From Pyropia haitanensis (Eukaryota; Rhodophyta; Bangiophyceae; Bangiales; Bangiaceae), in NCBI GenBank assembly GCA_008729055.1, contig SDUX01000004.1:744001-808000 (forward strand): 64,000 nt of DNA, given 5' to 3'. Shown piece by piece: positions 46,423 to 56,928 of this stretch (its first letter is position 1; each line of letters begins with the position of its first letter). A model generated the notes under the pieces. That model ran no database searches and was not told the origin of the DNA. It saw nothing but the letters and a program-made list of their open reading frames with translations. Made by a program: the position numbers and the translations under genes.

Positions 46423-47334
46423 ATAACCTCCTCCAGGGGGTCTCGCCGCACGGGGGGACACGATAGTGGCCGATGCCCCTCCCCAATACGCCCACTCAAT
46501 CGCGACCGAGTCGATACGAGGGGGAATTGATGGGGCCATGGAGTTGGCCGGAGCAGATCACGGTGCCCTCTCGAAGCGCAACGCACGGGCCACCCAGTGA
46601 CCCCCGCGTGGCGGCCTCCCCCTTTACCTCACCCGCCCCTCCTGCAAGGCCCACCGTCGTTGCGCACGCCAGGCGAGGAGGGTCACCCCCTCCCTCCCCT
46701 CCTACCGGCCCGCTCTGCCTGGCGTGCCGCGCCCAACTCCACGACAGCCAGATGTAGCGTCTCGCTCCTTCCTCGCGTGCCACACAGATATTTCCGTAGA
46801 CCTTCCACTCCAGCCCGCGGCCCCCCGCACAAGGACACTGTCGTGCCCTGCCAGGCACGGTCGTTGGGGGCTCCGACGTCACTAGTCACGTGCCCCCTGG
46901 AAGTCAGCCTTGCTATCGCCTGCCATCGGATCTGTTCTTGGACGCCGCCGTTCATCGCCGTCGGACGGCTGATGGAACACGTATCTGGAGATAAAGCCGC
47001 CTCCAGCGGCGCCTGCGGGACACGTCCCACCGCGCTCTCCGCACGCTCGAGATGGACACTCGGCGCGGCCCACGTGCGCTCGCCGCTGCTGACGTGTCGG
47101 CGGCGGTGGCCACTCAGGAAGAAGAGAGACGATATGAAAGGAGCCGCGGGAGGGGAACTAGACAATAAACAGAACCAGCGCACGCGCCACACAGCCGGCT
47201 CCGCACCACGTCCCCCCCCCCTCAGCCTCCGTTTCCTGCCAGAAATATAGTATTCTCCCTAGCCAGCTGTACTGGAACACACCGGTGAGAGTGGATGTTT
47301 CGAGGGGCGGGTGTGTGGGAGCGGGTGGAGCATC

Positions 47335-48819
47335 ATGACGCCGGCGCCGCGAGCATTGTTGTTCGTGGGATCACCGCCGCCGTCGGCGAGGCGTCCGAGT
47401 GCGCGGCCACGGTCGTTTGACGAGTGTCGGTTGGGGGCGGTGATGGGGATGGGAACCAGGGCTTGCCGCGCCTCGATTGATGGGTGACTTACGCTGCCCG
47501 GTCGTCGCCTCCGTCAAGTCTTCTTGCCCCACGCCCACCTTCACGCCCTCTTTCCGCGTTCTCTCTCCCGTCTGCCATCCTCTGCTGCAAGGTGCTCGCG
47601 GTCAGCCCTCCTCCGCTGCAGCGTACCGCAATGCGCATGGGCGACGGGCCGCCGGCGACGTACATCTTGTACAAAGAAGAATACAGAAAAAAACGGAGAA
47701 AAACGCCGCAGCAAGGTTCCTGTGGGACCGCGTCTTCATCCGCCGCCCCGGCCGATATCGTGGAAGCTGGAGGGGCAGGTGAGAGACACCCCGGTGGGCC
47801 ACGAACGAGTCGTTGCCGCCAGCATGGACAATCGAACGAGGTGTCCGCTTGGGTCGGAAGGAGGGGCCAGGTCAGAGTGTGCGGCGGACGCGGGTCCAGA
47901 TTTCGCACGCCTAATATGTTCCCCTCCAGGCGAGGCCCCTGCAGCAACTGCCGGGGGTCTCCCGGGATCAAGGCGGGCTGGACCGGCGGTTCGGGACCGG
48001 ACCCCTGCCCCACGGGTGGATCCCGCACGCCCAAATGACCACAGAGGGTGGCTCCCCGTGAGTCCCGCCCGCGACGTTTGCCACACCGACGCCGGCCACG
48101 CGGGGCCGCTGCGGCAGTCCAGGTGGCACGGCTGTCGGCGGCCGTCCACTCTGACGTCGAGGGGGCGGTGACCGCCGACGGTGGGTGGGCCGGGGGGGCC
48201 GACGCTGCGCCAGGGGGGGAGGGGGAAGGGGGTGTTGGCCCCACATCGTATCGGCCGAGGACCGACCTCGACCCCTTCCCAGAAAAAACTCTGGATTTCT
48301 CGCCTTGCTGGGCACGGTGCCCCGCGCACGCGGGTGGGCGGGAGCGCACCGCCACGAGGCACCCCTCGCCTCGTGCCCCGGCTCCAGGCGCCGACGGAAG
48401 GGCCAGGGGCTCAGCGGCGGGTCAAAAGTCGGGGCCGGGAGGCGGGAAGGGGGGTGCGGCGGGCGGTGTCGTCCGCCGCCCGCGACCCGGAGGTGGGAGT
48501 GCCTCTGGACATCCTGCGCATAGCTCCGCGGGCCAACCGCGACGAGGTGCTGCGGGCAGAGGGGGAGGGTTGCAGCATGGTGGCGCGCGCCGCGCCAGCC
48601 GTCGCCGAGGAGGGCGGCGGGTGGTGGCGGCGGCAGCCGTCGCGGCCCGAGGAGCCGCGCCTCACACGGGCAGCAGCCCGAGTTGATGCGCGGCGCGTAT
48701 TCTCCGAGGACGGCCGGCGGCGGCGGCGCGGCGCGCCGCTTCGCGCGCCGCTGCGCGGCGCGGTCGGTCCCTTGTCCGCGCCCGCCGTGGCAGCCGCACC
48801 GGCGCTCCACCGCGAATGA
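47335..48819 (+). CDS. Possible multi-exon gene, function unknown
   Basis: Several coding-like pieces on one strand. The first is ATG 47335 reading MTPAPRALLFVGSPPPSARR (stop at 47485-47487, or a GTGACT donor at 47484). The second is an exon framed by CTGCAG| and |GTGAGA at 47622-47778, which in one phase-consistent frame reads GEKRRSKVPVGPRLHPPPRP and ISWKLEGQ. In another frame, starting at ATG 47631 after a C/T-rich leader, it reads MRMGDGPPATYILYKEEYRK. The third is a GC3-biased 3' piece near 48480-48819 with PLDILRIAPRANRDEVLRA, faintly like helix II of a J-domain but without an HPD motif, ending at TGA 48817-48819. Joining these is guesswork. I record the locus as probably transcribed on the plus strand, with the structure unresolved. 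Confidence 0.3.
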
Positions 48820-49856
48820 CCGCGGCGGGGCGCGCCGCCCTTGCGCCGTTCGCAGCCGCGGCCACTCGCCGCGGCGGCGGCCGAGGCGGCGTTTTATGCG
48901 TGGCGCGGCGGGGACGACGGCGGCGGCGGGGGTGTCGGGGCGGCGGCCGCGCCGCCGGCGCCCCTCTCTTGCATGCTAGCTGGGCCACACCGCCCCCGCC
49001 TGTGAGGTGTCCGTCAAGGGCAACGGGCGCCCAATGGGGTGCCCCGCCGGCGCGTCTCTCCCGTTGCTCGTCGTGTAGGGGGGGTAGCCGTGGAATCCGC
49101 CACCCTTGCGGGGCGGCGTGCATGCCTCCCCTCCCCCCTGCCCCCCCCGACACACTACACCACGCCTACACCAAGGGAAGGAGGCGCTGTGCCACCCCCG
49201 CTTTGTCCCTCCCATACGCCGGGGCTCCTGCCAACCTTGTCCACGTAGCGGTGCTCCCTGTCGGGTTCTACATGCATGAAGCGGCGGCCGCCTCTACTCC
49301 CCGGTGCGCTGGCACGCAGTTATCCTGACGGAGGGGGAGGACGCTCCCCGTCCGCGCACTGTGCCCACGACCCCCTTCTTTATTGTTGCCTGCGCCGCCC
49401 CGTCGGCGGCGGTGCGCACGGGGTAGGGCGGCCTGTACGGCGTGCCCGGCCCCTATTTAAGGGCGAGGGACGGTTGACGTTGAGCGGTGGGGGGGGGGTG
49501 AGTGACGCTGCGACCATCCCCCCCACTCACGGATTGCGCAACTGCGGCTGAGCGATTATCTCGGACGTTGGGGTGCTGTGGTGCACAACGGCGGTGGGTG
49601 TGCGCGTGAGCCGCGCGGCTCCTGTTGGACACCGTTGGTCTCCTTCACGCTCGTGATCCTCCATACACTGCAACCCTCCCCGCCCCCCCCACTCCCGCTC
49701 CAAAGGCCCCTGCCGCCCCACCAGCTACTCTCATTGGATAAGCCGTTATCTGCGGCGCCCAAGCGTGTCTGTGGCGTCCCTCCCCCCTCTCCCCCCCCCA
49801 ACCTCTACGACACCCCTCTTTCCCTCAAGGCCGCCCACCCACGACGCCCTGGCACG
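48820..49856. promoter_or_regulatory. Upstream region of the small zinc-finger gene
   Basis: Holds a TATA-like tatttaa at 49454-49460, about 400 bp before the ATG at 49857, and a long C/T-rich leader from about 49670 to 49840. GC-rich low-complexity sequence at 48830-48960. No gene recognised. Confidence 0.4.
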
Positions 49857-50334
49857 ATGCCCAGCGGGTACGGCTTCCACAAAGACAAGATGAAGAAGTG
49901 CGCCGAGTCAGGTGGCAAGCGCTCGTCGGGGTCGGGCAGCCACCTTCTTGCAAACAGGGCAGCCATGAGCATTCAATGCAAAGTCTGCCGGCAGGTACGC
50001 TGCCTGGTTCCGTGGCCTCGTGTTTTTGACTCTTTCCGTTTCTTTTTCGTCTATTTTCGCCAACTGGTGCGCGCGTACCGCTCTGTCGTCGGCCCGCTGG
50101 AGAACCGACGTTGACCTGCTGTTCGTTCTTTCGTCGGCCCTCCGTGGCCCACTCTTCTTGGTGTGTGTGCTCGACCGGACCGTGTCGCCCTCCCCCGCCC
50201 CATCCACCACGGTGCAACGGCGTTTGGCTGGCTCATCTGCGCAGACGTTCATGTGCACCACCTCGCGGTCGCTGCTGGAGGACCACGTCGCGCGGCGCCA
50301 CGAGTCCCGGTCGTACGACGAGTGCTTTGACTGA
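49857..50334 (+). CDS. Small zinc-finger protein, plant At2g23090/ZNF706-like (two exons)
   Basis: Exon 1 is 49857-49994 and exon 2 is 50245-50334; they encode 75 aa. The 250-nt intron begins GTACGC, ends GCGCAG, and is phase 0. Product: a basic start (MPSGYGFHKDKMKKCAESGG), a Ser/Gly linker, then AMSIQCKVCRQ|TFMCTTSRSLLEDHVARRHE, a C2H2-type unit (CKVC ... DHVARRH), and an acidic end (YDECFD). The phrase MSIQCKVCxQTFxCTTS is characteristic of the small plant family represented by At2g23090. The length fits the family (about 70-80). The family is poorly characterised; nuclear or protein-aggregation-related roles have been proposed for relatives. Confidence 0.88.
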
Positions 50335-52380
50335 GGGCCCCCCCCCCCCGCTGTTTCCCCCCCCCCCCCTGGCCTGGTTGGCGTCGCCCGAGTCCGCGGC
50401 GGCAGCCGCCGGCGGCGGCGCGCGCGGTGCGCCGCCGCCGGCACCCGCCACCGCCCAAGGGCCGACGGCGCGCGCTACCTCCCCTGCCGGCGGGCCCCCG
50501 CGCTCCCGCTCTGGGGCTCCCCCCGCCCGCGCGTTTTCCCGGCCCCCGTGGGTGTTGCCGCGGGGCGCGTGCCCGGCTGTGTGTCCTATGTACCCTGTGT
50601 TTCAGTTGTGTGTGTTGTGTAGAGCTCGTCGGTTTCGTGTCGGTCTGCATGGGGGGGCCCGGGACGGGCGTGTGGCCTGCGCTGCGCCGCCGCTGTCTGG
50701 TTGTTGCCCCTCGTTCCGCTTCTCTTTCTCTCTTTTTTTTCTTTCGGAGTCGCGTCGCCCTTGCATCTTGTCGGTTGGGGTCCCGTGATTTCTGGTCGCA
50801 CTGCGGTCACGAGGAGTGCCAATGAACAATGAAGGAGGCCGCAGGTCTGCGTGAACAAGGGGTCACGACACGCGGCACGGTTGTGAACAGTCCACGAAAG
50901 GCAACGTCCGTGTTGGCGGGACGCCGCGCGGGATGGCCAGAGGCAAGGGGTGCGGACAGCGCCGCCGCCGCCACCGGCGATGCGCAAGGATGCTCTCAGT
51001 CGCGCAGGGGGGGTAGGAAACAAACGCTGGGGGCAGGTGCCCGACAGGGCCGACGCCGCCGCCCGTCGACAGACGGGCAGGGGCGACTACTGGTGCTGAC
51101 GCACAGTGGCACGGTGGCCAGCCACGCAGGGTCGCAGCGTGCGCCGCCGCGAGGCCGGGGCGTGGGCACGGCCACCCACGACGCGCGTGCACAACAAAAC
51201 CGCAGAAAAGATCATGACGACAGCCGCGACCGCACAGGTATAAAATTGCCGAGCTGCACCAACGAAACGGGCGACCTACCCACACGGGAACGCACCCGCG
51301 CGGTAACCTCCGCCTTTCAAGGCCCCACAACCACCGCCGCAGTGCGTCACCGCGGGCGCCTCACCGAGACGCGACTCGCACCAAGTCCTCCCGACCCCCC
51401 CCACCCCCAGCTTCACACGTGCACCATACCCACCGCACGGCGGTGGTGGCGTCGGTCACAGGCGAGCCGTCGCGCGCCCCAGACAGTCGTTTCAGATGCC
51501 GCCGCGGCTGCGACACCCGCCGGCCGCCGTGGCCCCTACCCGCTGCGGCGTAGCGCAGACATGCTCATCGGGCAAGGCTCGCCCGGCAACGTCCCCTCCT
51601 GGAACAGAATGGGGGGGGAGCGCGAACAGCACTGGGTCGCCCACTACGGTTCCCGGCGCTCCCCCACTGCCAGAGGCCCTTCACCCTTGAGCGCCGCCGC
51701 CGACGGCCACAGCCATAGCCGGCGCGTCGCCATCGCCAGGATTGGCGGATCGTCAAAAGCGCGCCAAGGGTAGAGGGCGTGGACCACCACGTCAGCCGAC
51801 CCACCGACAAGGGCCCCACGCGGCACGGCAACCTCGGGCAGCCCAGTTGCCGCCAGAGGTGCCTTTGGTGGCCACAAAGCACCTTCTCGCATCGGCGTGG
51901 TAGGTGGCTGTTACCGGTGGTGGCAACTAGGGCCACTGAAGACCGGCCACCGTTGTGGGCCAATGGGACGACGTAGCGGGACGCCACTGGCGGCACCCCC
52001 ACCCGCCCGTGGGCGCAGCGACCGGAGACGACGCCAAAACCGGGCCTGCCCGCCCGACGCATCCACCGCAGAGAAGATCGCCAGTGCACACGATGGACAG
52101 CCGCACACACGGCTACGCACACAACAGCATCAGGAAGCACAGCTCGAGCGGCACATCGACGAGGCACCAGACGGGTGGTGCGGTTGCCCGCAGCGGACAG
52201 CCGTGCAGCAACGCCCACTTAAGAACAGAGCACACCTCCGCGGCTCGCTACCAGACAAAAGTACACGGAACGCCACCGACGCAACGCCGCGCGAGCCGGT
52301 GAGAGCACGGGGTGGAGCGGGGAAACCACCGACGCGACCCCACCCGGAATCCGCAGCGAAACAGCGAAGTGCAGCGCGAC
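50335..52380. other. Region with low-confidence ORFs only
   Basis: 50335-50560 is C-rich. 50570-50830 is less GC-rich with T runs (3' flank). A plus-strand frame at 50829-51773 is listed separately. A TATA-like tataaaa lies at 51239-51245, inside that frame. 51560-52380 has overlapping frames on both strands with no domain. Confidence 0.35.
50829..51773 (+). CDS. Hypothetical ORF, 314 aa, doubtful
   Basis: ATG at 50829 to TAG at 51773 without interruption. Arg/Ala/Thr/Gly-rich, no domain recognised (MKEAAGLREQGVTTRGTVVN...; HDDSRDRTGIKLPSC). G/C-ending codons are only mildly preferred, weaker than in the certain genes nearby, and a TATA-like motif sits inside it. It may be a chance frame. 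Confidence 0.22.
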   Translation: MKEAAGLREQGVTTRGTVVNSPRKATSVLAGRRAGWPEARGADSAAAATGDAQGCSQSRRGGRKQTLGAGARQGRRRRPSTDGQGRLLVLTHSGTVASHAGSQRAPPRGRGVGTATHDARAQQNRRKDHDDSRDRTGIKLPSCTNETGDLPTRERTRAVTSAFQGPTTTAAVRHRGRLTETRLAPSPPDPPHPQLHTCTIPTARRWWRRSQASRRAPQTVVSDAAAAATPAGRRGPYPLRRSADMLIGQGSPGNVPSWNRMGGEREQHWVAHYGSRRSPTARGPSPLSAAADGHSHSRRVAIARIGGSSKARQG

Positions 52381-52750
52381 GCGCAGTGGCCGCCGACGGG
52401 AGTGCCCTGGCGGTCACACGCGTCATTGCCCACGCGGCGGCCGCCAATGCGATGGCGCTGGTGGATGCCACTGCCCTTGGAGCCGCAGATGTTGCGACAG
52501 CAACAGCTGTGGATTCAAACCCGGCTTGCATGGCTACCGCCTCCGCCGCCGCCCGAAGGCCGACCTCGCCGCCGCCAAGCTCGTCAGCGACTTAGCCGCC
52601 GCCGACCTGCCACCAGCCGCCGCGGCGAGGTTGCTGCGGACAACCAAAGAGACGGGCTTGGCTAGGACCGCCGAGGCACTGTTCCTCCCGATGCACCCCG
52701 CGCCCACGACCGCCCGTACCCCCGCCTTCCCCGCCCCCAACTCAGCAAGG
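52381..52750 (+). other. Coding-like stretch, possible 3' part of a gene
   Basis: Plus-strand text with strong GC3 bias: RRAVAADGSALAVTRVIAHA and AAANAMALVDATALGAADVA in one frame to about 52545, then PKADLAAAKLVSDLAAADLP and ARLLRTTKETGLARTAEALF one frame over (equal to one missing base, but no long run lies at the join). It is Ala-rich and helical-looking with no family recognised. It converges on TAF9. Confidence 0.3.
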
Positions 52751-53371
52751 TCACCTGCCCTTCCCCGCCCCCCCCCCCTCTGCCCGGCCCTCCCCCATCG
52801 ACGCGGCGCGCGCGGCAGCGGCGGCGACCGCCACCCGGCTCGGCCGGTTCAGCTCCATCCCCGCGCCACACGGGAGCAGCACCCCCCCCCCCCCAGCACC
52901 ACCCCCCCCCCGCCGCGCGGCACAACGGCAGCGGCGTCGCGTTGACCGCCCGCGCGAGCGACGCGAGGTCCAGCGGGTGCACCCCCCCGCCCGCCCCGGG
53001 CAGCGGCGCGCCGTCGGGCGCCGTGCCGCCAGGCACCGCGCCGACGCCGCCGGCGCCGCCGCGGGCGCAGCCGTCCACCGCCAGCCGCACGTCCTCGGCG
53101 GCCACGTCCGCGCGGCCCGCGTGGGTGGCGTACGCCCGCGCGTCGGTGAGCAGCGCCGCCGCGTCGGCGATGAGGGCGTCGACGAGAGCGGGCACCACCG
53201 CGGGGTCGTACGAGGTCGCGGGTGGGAGGGCGCGGAGGGCCGACTCAACGACCGTGGCGATGACGGGCTGGTGCGCACAGGAGGGGGGGGGGGGGGGGGC
53301 GACGGTGCATGACCGCCAATGCCCGAGGAGGGGGGGCGTGGCTTGCGAGAAGGATGTGCCGCGGGGGCCAT
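52751..53371 (-). CDS. TAF9: TAF9, TFIID/SAGA histone-fold subunit; frameshifts
   Basis: About 207 aa. ATG at 53371 (MAPAAHPSRKPRPPSSGIGG) after a C/T-rich leader on the minus strand. Past the long C run at 53282-53298 (one base missing) the histone fold is clear, about residues 36-105: VIATVVESALRALPP, YDPAVVPALVDALIADAAAL, LTDARAYATHAGRADVAAED and VRLAVDGC. It is followed by the TAF9 signature LARAVNATPLPL. After two more C/G runs (52881-52911, two bases missing) the text continues GVLLPCGAGMELNRPSRVAV, matching the conserved post-fold segment, and ends GGAGKGR. TAF9 pairs with TAF6 as an H3-H4-like heterodimer in the core of TFIID and SAGA. Confidence 0.88.
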   Translation of the reverse strand: MAPAAHPSRKPRPPSSGIGGHAPSPPPPPPPVRTSPSSPRSLSRPSAPSHPRPRTTPRWCPLSSTPSSPTRRRCSPTRGRTPPTRAARTWPPRTCGWRWTAAPAAAPAASARCLAARRPTARRCPGRAGGCTRWTSRRSRGRSTRRRCRCAARRGGGGAGGGGVLLPCGAGMELNRPSRVAVAAAAARAASMGEGRAEGGGAGKGR

Positions 53372-55014
53372 TGGGAAAGGAAAGCGAGCGGCTGGGAACG
53401 GGCGGAAAAGTGAGTGGGCGGGAAAGGGATACGTACACCGGAGAGAACGCAGGGTAGGCGAGATGGGTGTTGGCAGAGAGCGTGAAGGGCAATATGCGAG
53501 CGGAAAGCAAGGCGGGGGAGCGGAAAGGATGATGGGGAGACGAGAAGGACGGCGAGGACGTGCAAGAGATAAAGGGAGAACAGAGGTCCACGAAGAAAAA
53601 CAAGTTGCGCGCGTCTCAAGGCAAAGCTCGAACAGCGACGCAAAGGAACAGACGGGGCAAGAGGAGGGCAGAGGTAGCGACCCAGGTGAGCAAGAGGAGG
53701 CACGTCCGCGCACGTGGCACATTGTCACGGCCTCGTGTCGCAATTGGGATTGTCGCACTGTCAATTGCGCGGGACTTGAGTAAACCGGTTCACTAAAAAG
53801 GGGTTAATACTTGTTGTACTTTTGACATTTTCGTCAAGATCCAGGCCACAATCATGCACGGGGCCACATGTGAGAGGAAGGGCAAGCGACAGACAGCCAC
53901 CACTGCTGCTGTGGCGTTCCTGGCGGGTTGGCCTTCCTTTCTTTCCGTCAGCCGCCTCCCCGAAGGCCCACCGGCGGGGGGGGGTGGCCCCACAGCCGCC
54001 GCTTCTGCAGCCTGCAATTCGACACTCGAAGTCAAGGCGGCGGGGGCAGGTGGAATTCGCCGGGCACATCCCCCTCCCGCTGCCTGCAGCCGCGGTCCGG
54101 AGGGGCGAGCCTGGCGCACCCACCGCCACCCTCCCCCCCCCCCCCTCTTTTTCTTGGCGGCGGGTGGGGTGCCGCACACAGCCGGGTTTGGTACCCGGGT
54201 TTGGGTTTGCTTGGCACGGCCACCGGCTGGCGCTGCCGTGCGCAACCGCCCAATGTCCAGCACGCTGCGGGGGAGCTGGAGCTGGTGGGCGGAAGGGTGC
54301 ATGGCCGCGGCGCGGTGAGGCGGGGTGGGGCAGCGGGAAGGATACAGGCGGGACGGGGAGGGGTTCGCAGGCGATGAGCGCGGCACGGCGAGCTGCGTCA
54401 TGCCACTCTTGCCGCTGGTGCCGCACCGCGCTCGACATGGCGCTGGCCGGGGGAGGGGCGGATGGATTGGAGGGGTAATGCGGGGAGGAGGGGTGGATAT
54501 GGACTTGGGGGGGGGAGGGGTGGGAGATGGCATCGACCCCCCGCTCCACACCATACCACCCCCCGCCGGCTCGTGAGCAGAGGCGCCCGCGCCAGCATTG
54601 CAGCCATGGTGTTGGGCGGCGGCCGCCTCGTTTGATTTCAACAGCCGGGCGGGGTGCCCAGGGGCGGGTCTGTCTTGTGGGTTGGGAGCGAGGTGGGTCT
54701 GAGGCAAGGCGCTCGAGTACGGACTGGGGGTTCTTCAATCCGCCGGCCGGCCTGTGGATTGCCTGCCCGACGGACGCTGCTCTCCCAACCTGTCGGGGCT
54801 TCTTTTGGTTCCAGGCGGCCAAGCCCAACGTCTCGGAGCTGTTCCCCCACGCCAAAGACGGCGGGGGTAGCTGGCCGCCGCTGTGACGAAGACGCCGCCG
54901 CCACCGCGGCGCCGCTCCCCCGGGTAGCCGCATCCACCACTGTCGTCTCCATCCCTATTCACTTCCCCCACTCTGACTCCACTCCCCTTTTCCCTGGACG
55001 ACCGGCTGTGAGCC
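53372..55014. other. Divergent intergenic region, TAF9 / bZIP
   Basis: Holds both promoters. 53440-53830 is purine-rich on the plus strand (that is, C/T-rich for TAF9). 53780-53850 is the least GC-rich spot (actaaaaaggggttaatact). 53850-54640 has overlapping 100-390-residue frames on both strands with no domain. 54895-55010 is a C/T-rich leader for the bZIP gene. Confidence 0.4.
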
Positions 55015-56928
55015 ATGGCCAGCGAGCCACAACGACGGGATGCGGGGTTTCTGCTCTCCCCCAGCGGGGACGCGGCGATCAGCCCCGCGACGGTCACGTC
55101 GGACGACTGGTGGCGGCTCGACGGCGCGTCGCCGCTGGGGGATGTGTGCGGCGGCAGCGGCGCCGGCGGCGGCGCCCACATCAACACGCGGCGGAGCACC
55201 AGCAAGGTGGTGACGGGGAGGCCCATGGACGCCGGCGCGACGGGCGGTGCGGCGTCGCCGCTCCTCCTGTCTGGCGGCGGCGTGGCGCTGACATGCTCCC
55301 CGTGGGACATGACCGCCGACGAGCACTCGATGATGAGCTGCGCGGGAATGGGCCTGGTCCCGTGGGCCGCCGGCCACCCTGGGGGGGGCGGCGCCGACGA
55401 GGTGGGCGGCCTCGGCGCGCCCGCGGACCTCCCCTTCCTCACCCTCCCGCCGAGTTCGGTGGCGGATGTGGCGGCCAAGGGCGGCACGCCCCCGCAGCCC
55501 CTGCCGCCGCCGCCGTCGCGGGCGGCGTACGGGGCGTCCAAGGCGGCCGCGTATGCAATGCCCGCGGCTCCGCCACCAACCGACGCTGGCAGCGACGTGA
55601 CGCTCTTCCCCGACCCGTCCCCCAACGTCGACACACTGGACGCGGCCGCCGCGGGCACAGCCGGCGTGTCCCGGCACGGCGGGGGTGTGGTAGCCAACGC
55701 TGCCGACATGAGCGGATTTGCGGCGCTGCTTGGGATAGACCCGTCGTCACTTGGCGGGATGGCCCCACCACCAGCGCTGCCGGCCATGGGCCCCCCCTCG
55801 TCCATGGCGTCCGTGGCAGCGGTCGAGACGGCGTTGGTGGTGGCTGCCACGCACCTGCCACCGCCGCAGGCGCCACTGCCACCTCCTCCCGCTGCCCTGC
55901 CGACATCCGAGCCCCTTCCCGAGGCCATTGAGTCCAAGGTGCGCGAGCTGGAGCAGCTGTTCTTTTCCGACAGGCCCATGGCACCACCAGTGAGCAAGCT
56001 TCCTGGCGCGGACCCCCTCCCCCCTCCGCCCCCCCCCCCCCCACCTCTATGGCAACTCACGGCCCCGCTGGGGGCGACCAGGTGCCCTGCAGCGGGACCC
56101 CCGGTGACGACGGGAGAGGGTGACATGTGGCTGGTAAACCCCCGCTCTGTCGCAACGACTTCGGGAACTGCGTCTGGTGCGGCGGCGACGGCGGTGGCGG
56201 CGGCGGCCTTTCCCTGGACGGCCCCCAACGGCGGCCCCCTCGTGCCCGTGACGCACGTCGAGTCGGAAGACGACGCTCCCCTGGTCGGCGGCGGCGGCCA
56301 CGGTTCGGACGCCGACGACGACAGGCCGCTCAAGCGGGCCAAGCGGTCAGTGCCTGCCCCACGGGCACGCCGAACGCGCGTCGGAGGCTCGGGTGGAGGG
56401 AACAAGAAGAAGAAGGGCGATGTCGCAGCAGCTGCCGCGGCTGCCGCCGCTGCTGCCACCGCCGCCTCCACCGCTGCCGCCGTCAAGCACGTGGCTCCGC
56501 CAACAAAGGCGCCACGGGGAAAGCGGACTGCGTCGGCGCGGGTGCCCCCCGCCGCCGCGCCTGGCGGTGGCCCGCCCGCGGGACGGCCAGCCCCCGCCAA
56601 GGCCCGGTTAGTCGGGGCCGCCGCACGGTCGGCGGCTGCGGCTGGCAGCCGCCGCAAGGAGGGTGGCGGCGGTGGCTCCACCGCCGCGACGGGTGTGAGT
56701 GCAGCGTCAGGTGCGTCGACGGCGGACATGACGGAAGAGGAGCTCAAGGCGATGCGGGCAGAGAAGAACCGCGAGTCGGCGCGGCGGAGCCGCGCGAAAA
56801 TCAAGGAGAAGGTGGCGGCGATGGAGGCGCGCCTGATCGACTTGTCAGGGGAGAACGCGACCCTCCTTGCGCTTATGGAGTCCCTGATGCCAGAAGGACG
56901 GACGCCGCCCTCTGCGACGGACCCGTGA
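55015..56928 (+). CDS. bZIP transcription factor with C-terminal bZIP domain
   Basis: 637 aa, uninterrupted from ATG 55015 (MASEPQRRDAGFLLSPSGDA). The bZIP lies at the very end, about residues 580-625: NRESARRSRAKIKEKVAAME gives the Asn-x7-Arg basic region, followed by a short zipper (MEARLIDLSGENATLLALME). A nuclear-localisation-like stretch (RPLKRAKRSVPAPRARRTR) and Lys4 (NKKKKGD) precede it. The long N-terminal part is Pro/Ala/Gly-rich with short hydrophobic-acidic islands (MSGFAALLGIDPSSLGGM; ESKVRELEQLFFSD) that may be activation motifs. C-terminal placement and a basic region of the form RESARRSRxK resemble the plant-type/ATF consensus. It is the third bZIP gene in 57 kb; the three proteins are not alike outside the domain. 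Confidence 0.88.
   Translation: MASEPQRRDAGFLLSPSGDAAISPATVTSDDWWRLDGASPLGDVCGGSGAGGGAHINTRRSTSKVVTGRPMDAGATGGAASPLLLSGGGVALTCSPWDMTADEHSMMSCAGMGLVPWAAGHPGGGGADEVGGLGAPADLPFLTLPPSSVADVAAKGGTPPQPLPPPPSRAAYGASKAAAYAMPAAPPPTDAGSDVTLFPDPSPNVDTLDAAAAGTAGVSRHGGGVVANAADMSGFAALLGIDPSSLGGMAPPPALPAMGPPSSMASVAAVETALVVAATHLPPPQAPLPPPPAALPTSEPLPEAIESKVRELEQLFFSDRPMAPPVSKLPGADPLPPPPPPPPPLWQLTAPLGATRCPAAGPPVTTGEGDMWLVNPRSVATTSGTASGAAATAVAAAAFPWTAPNGGPLVPVTHVESEDDAPLVGGGGHGSDADDDRPLKRAKRSVPAPRARRTRVGGSGGGNKKKKGDVAAAAAAAAAAATAASTAAAVKHVAPPTKAPRGKRTASARVPPAAAPGGGPPAGRPAPAKARLVGAAARSAAAAGSRRKEGGGGGSTAATGVSAASGASTADMTEEELKAMRAEKNRESARRSRAKIKEKVAAMEARLIDLSGENATLLALMESLMPEGRTPPSATDP

Larger units (their letters stand above)
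43745..47334. other. Long intergenic region, no confident gene
   Basis: 43745-44150 stays open in the protease frame and could be N-terminal coding if the ATG at 44149 is used. 44400-45000 is GC-rich. From about 45040 to 46560 the composition drops clearly below that of the genes, with many short frames and no domain. 46597-47250 has a plus frame of 217 residues without an ATG at its start and without a domain. An AATAAA lies near 47163. I see no gene that I can defend. Confidence 0.4.

Noticed and set aside
48480..48560. J-domain-like helix (PLDILRIAPRANRDEVLRA)
   Set aside because: No HPD motif and no helix III; the resemblance covers only about 19 residues, so a DnaJ call is not justified.
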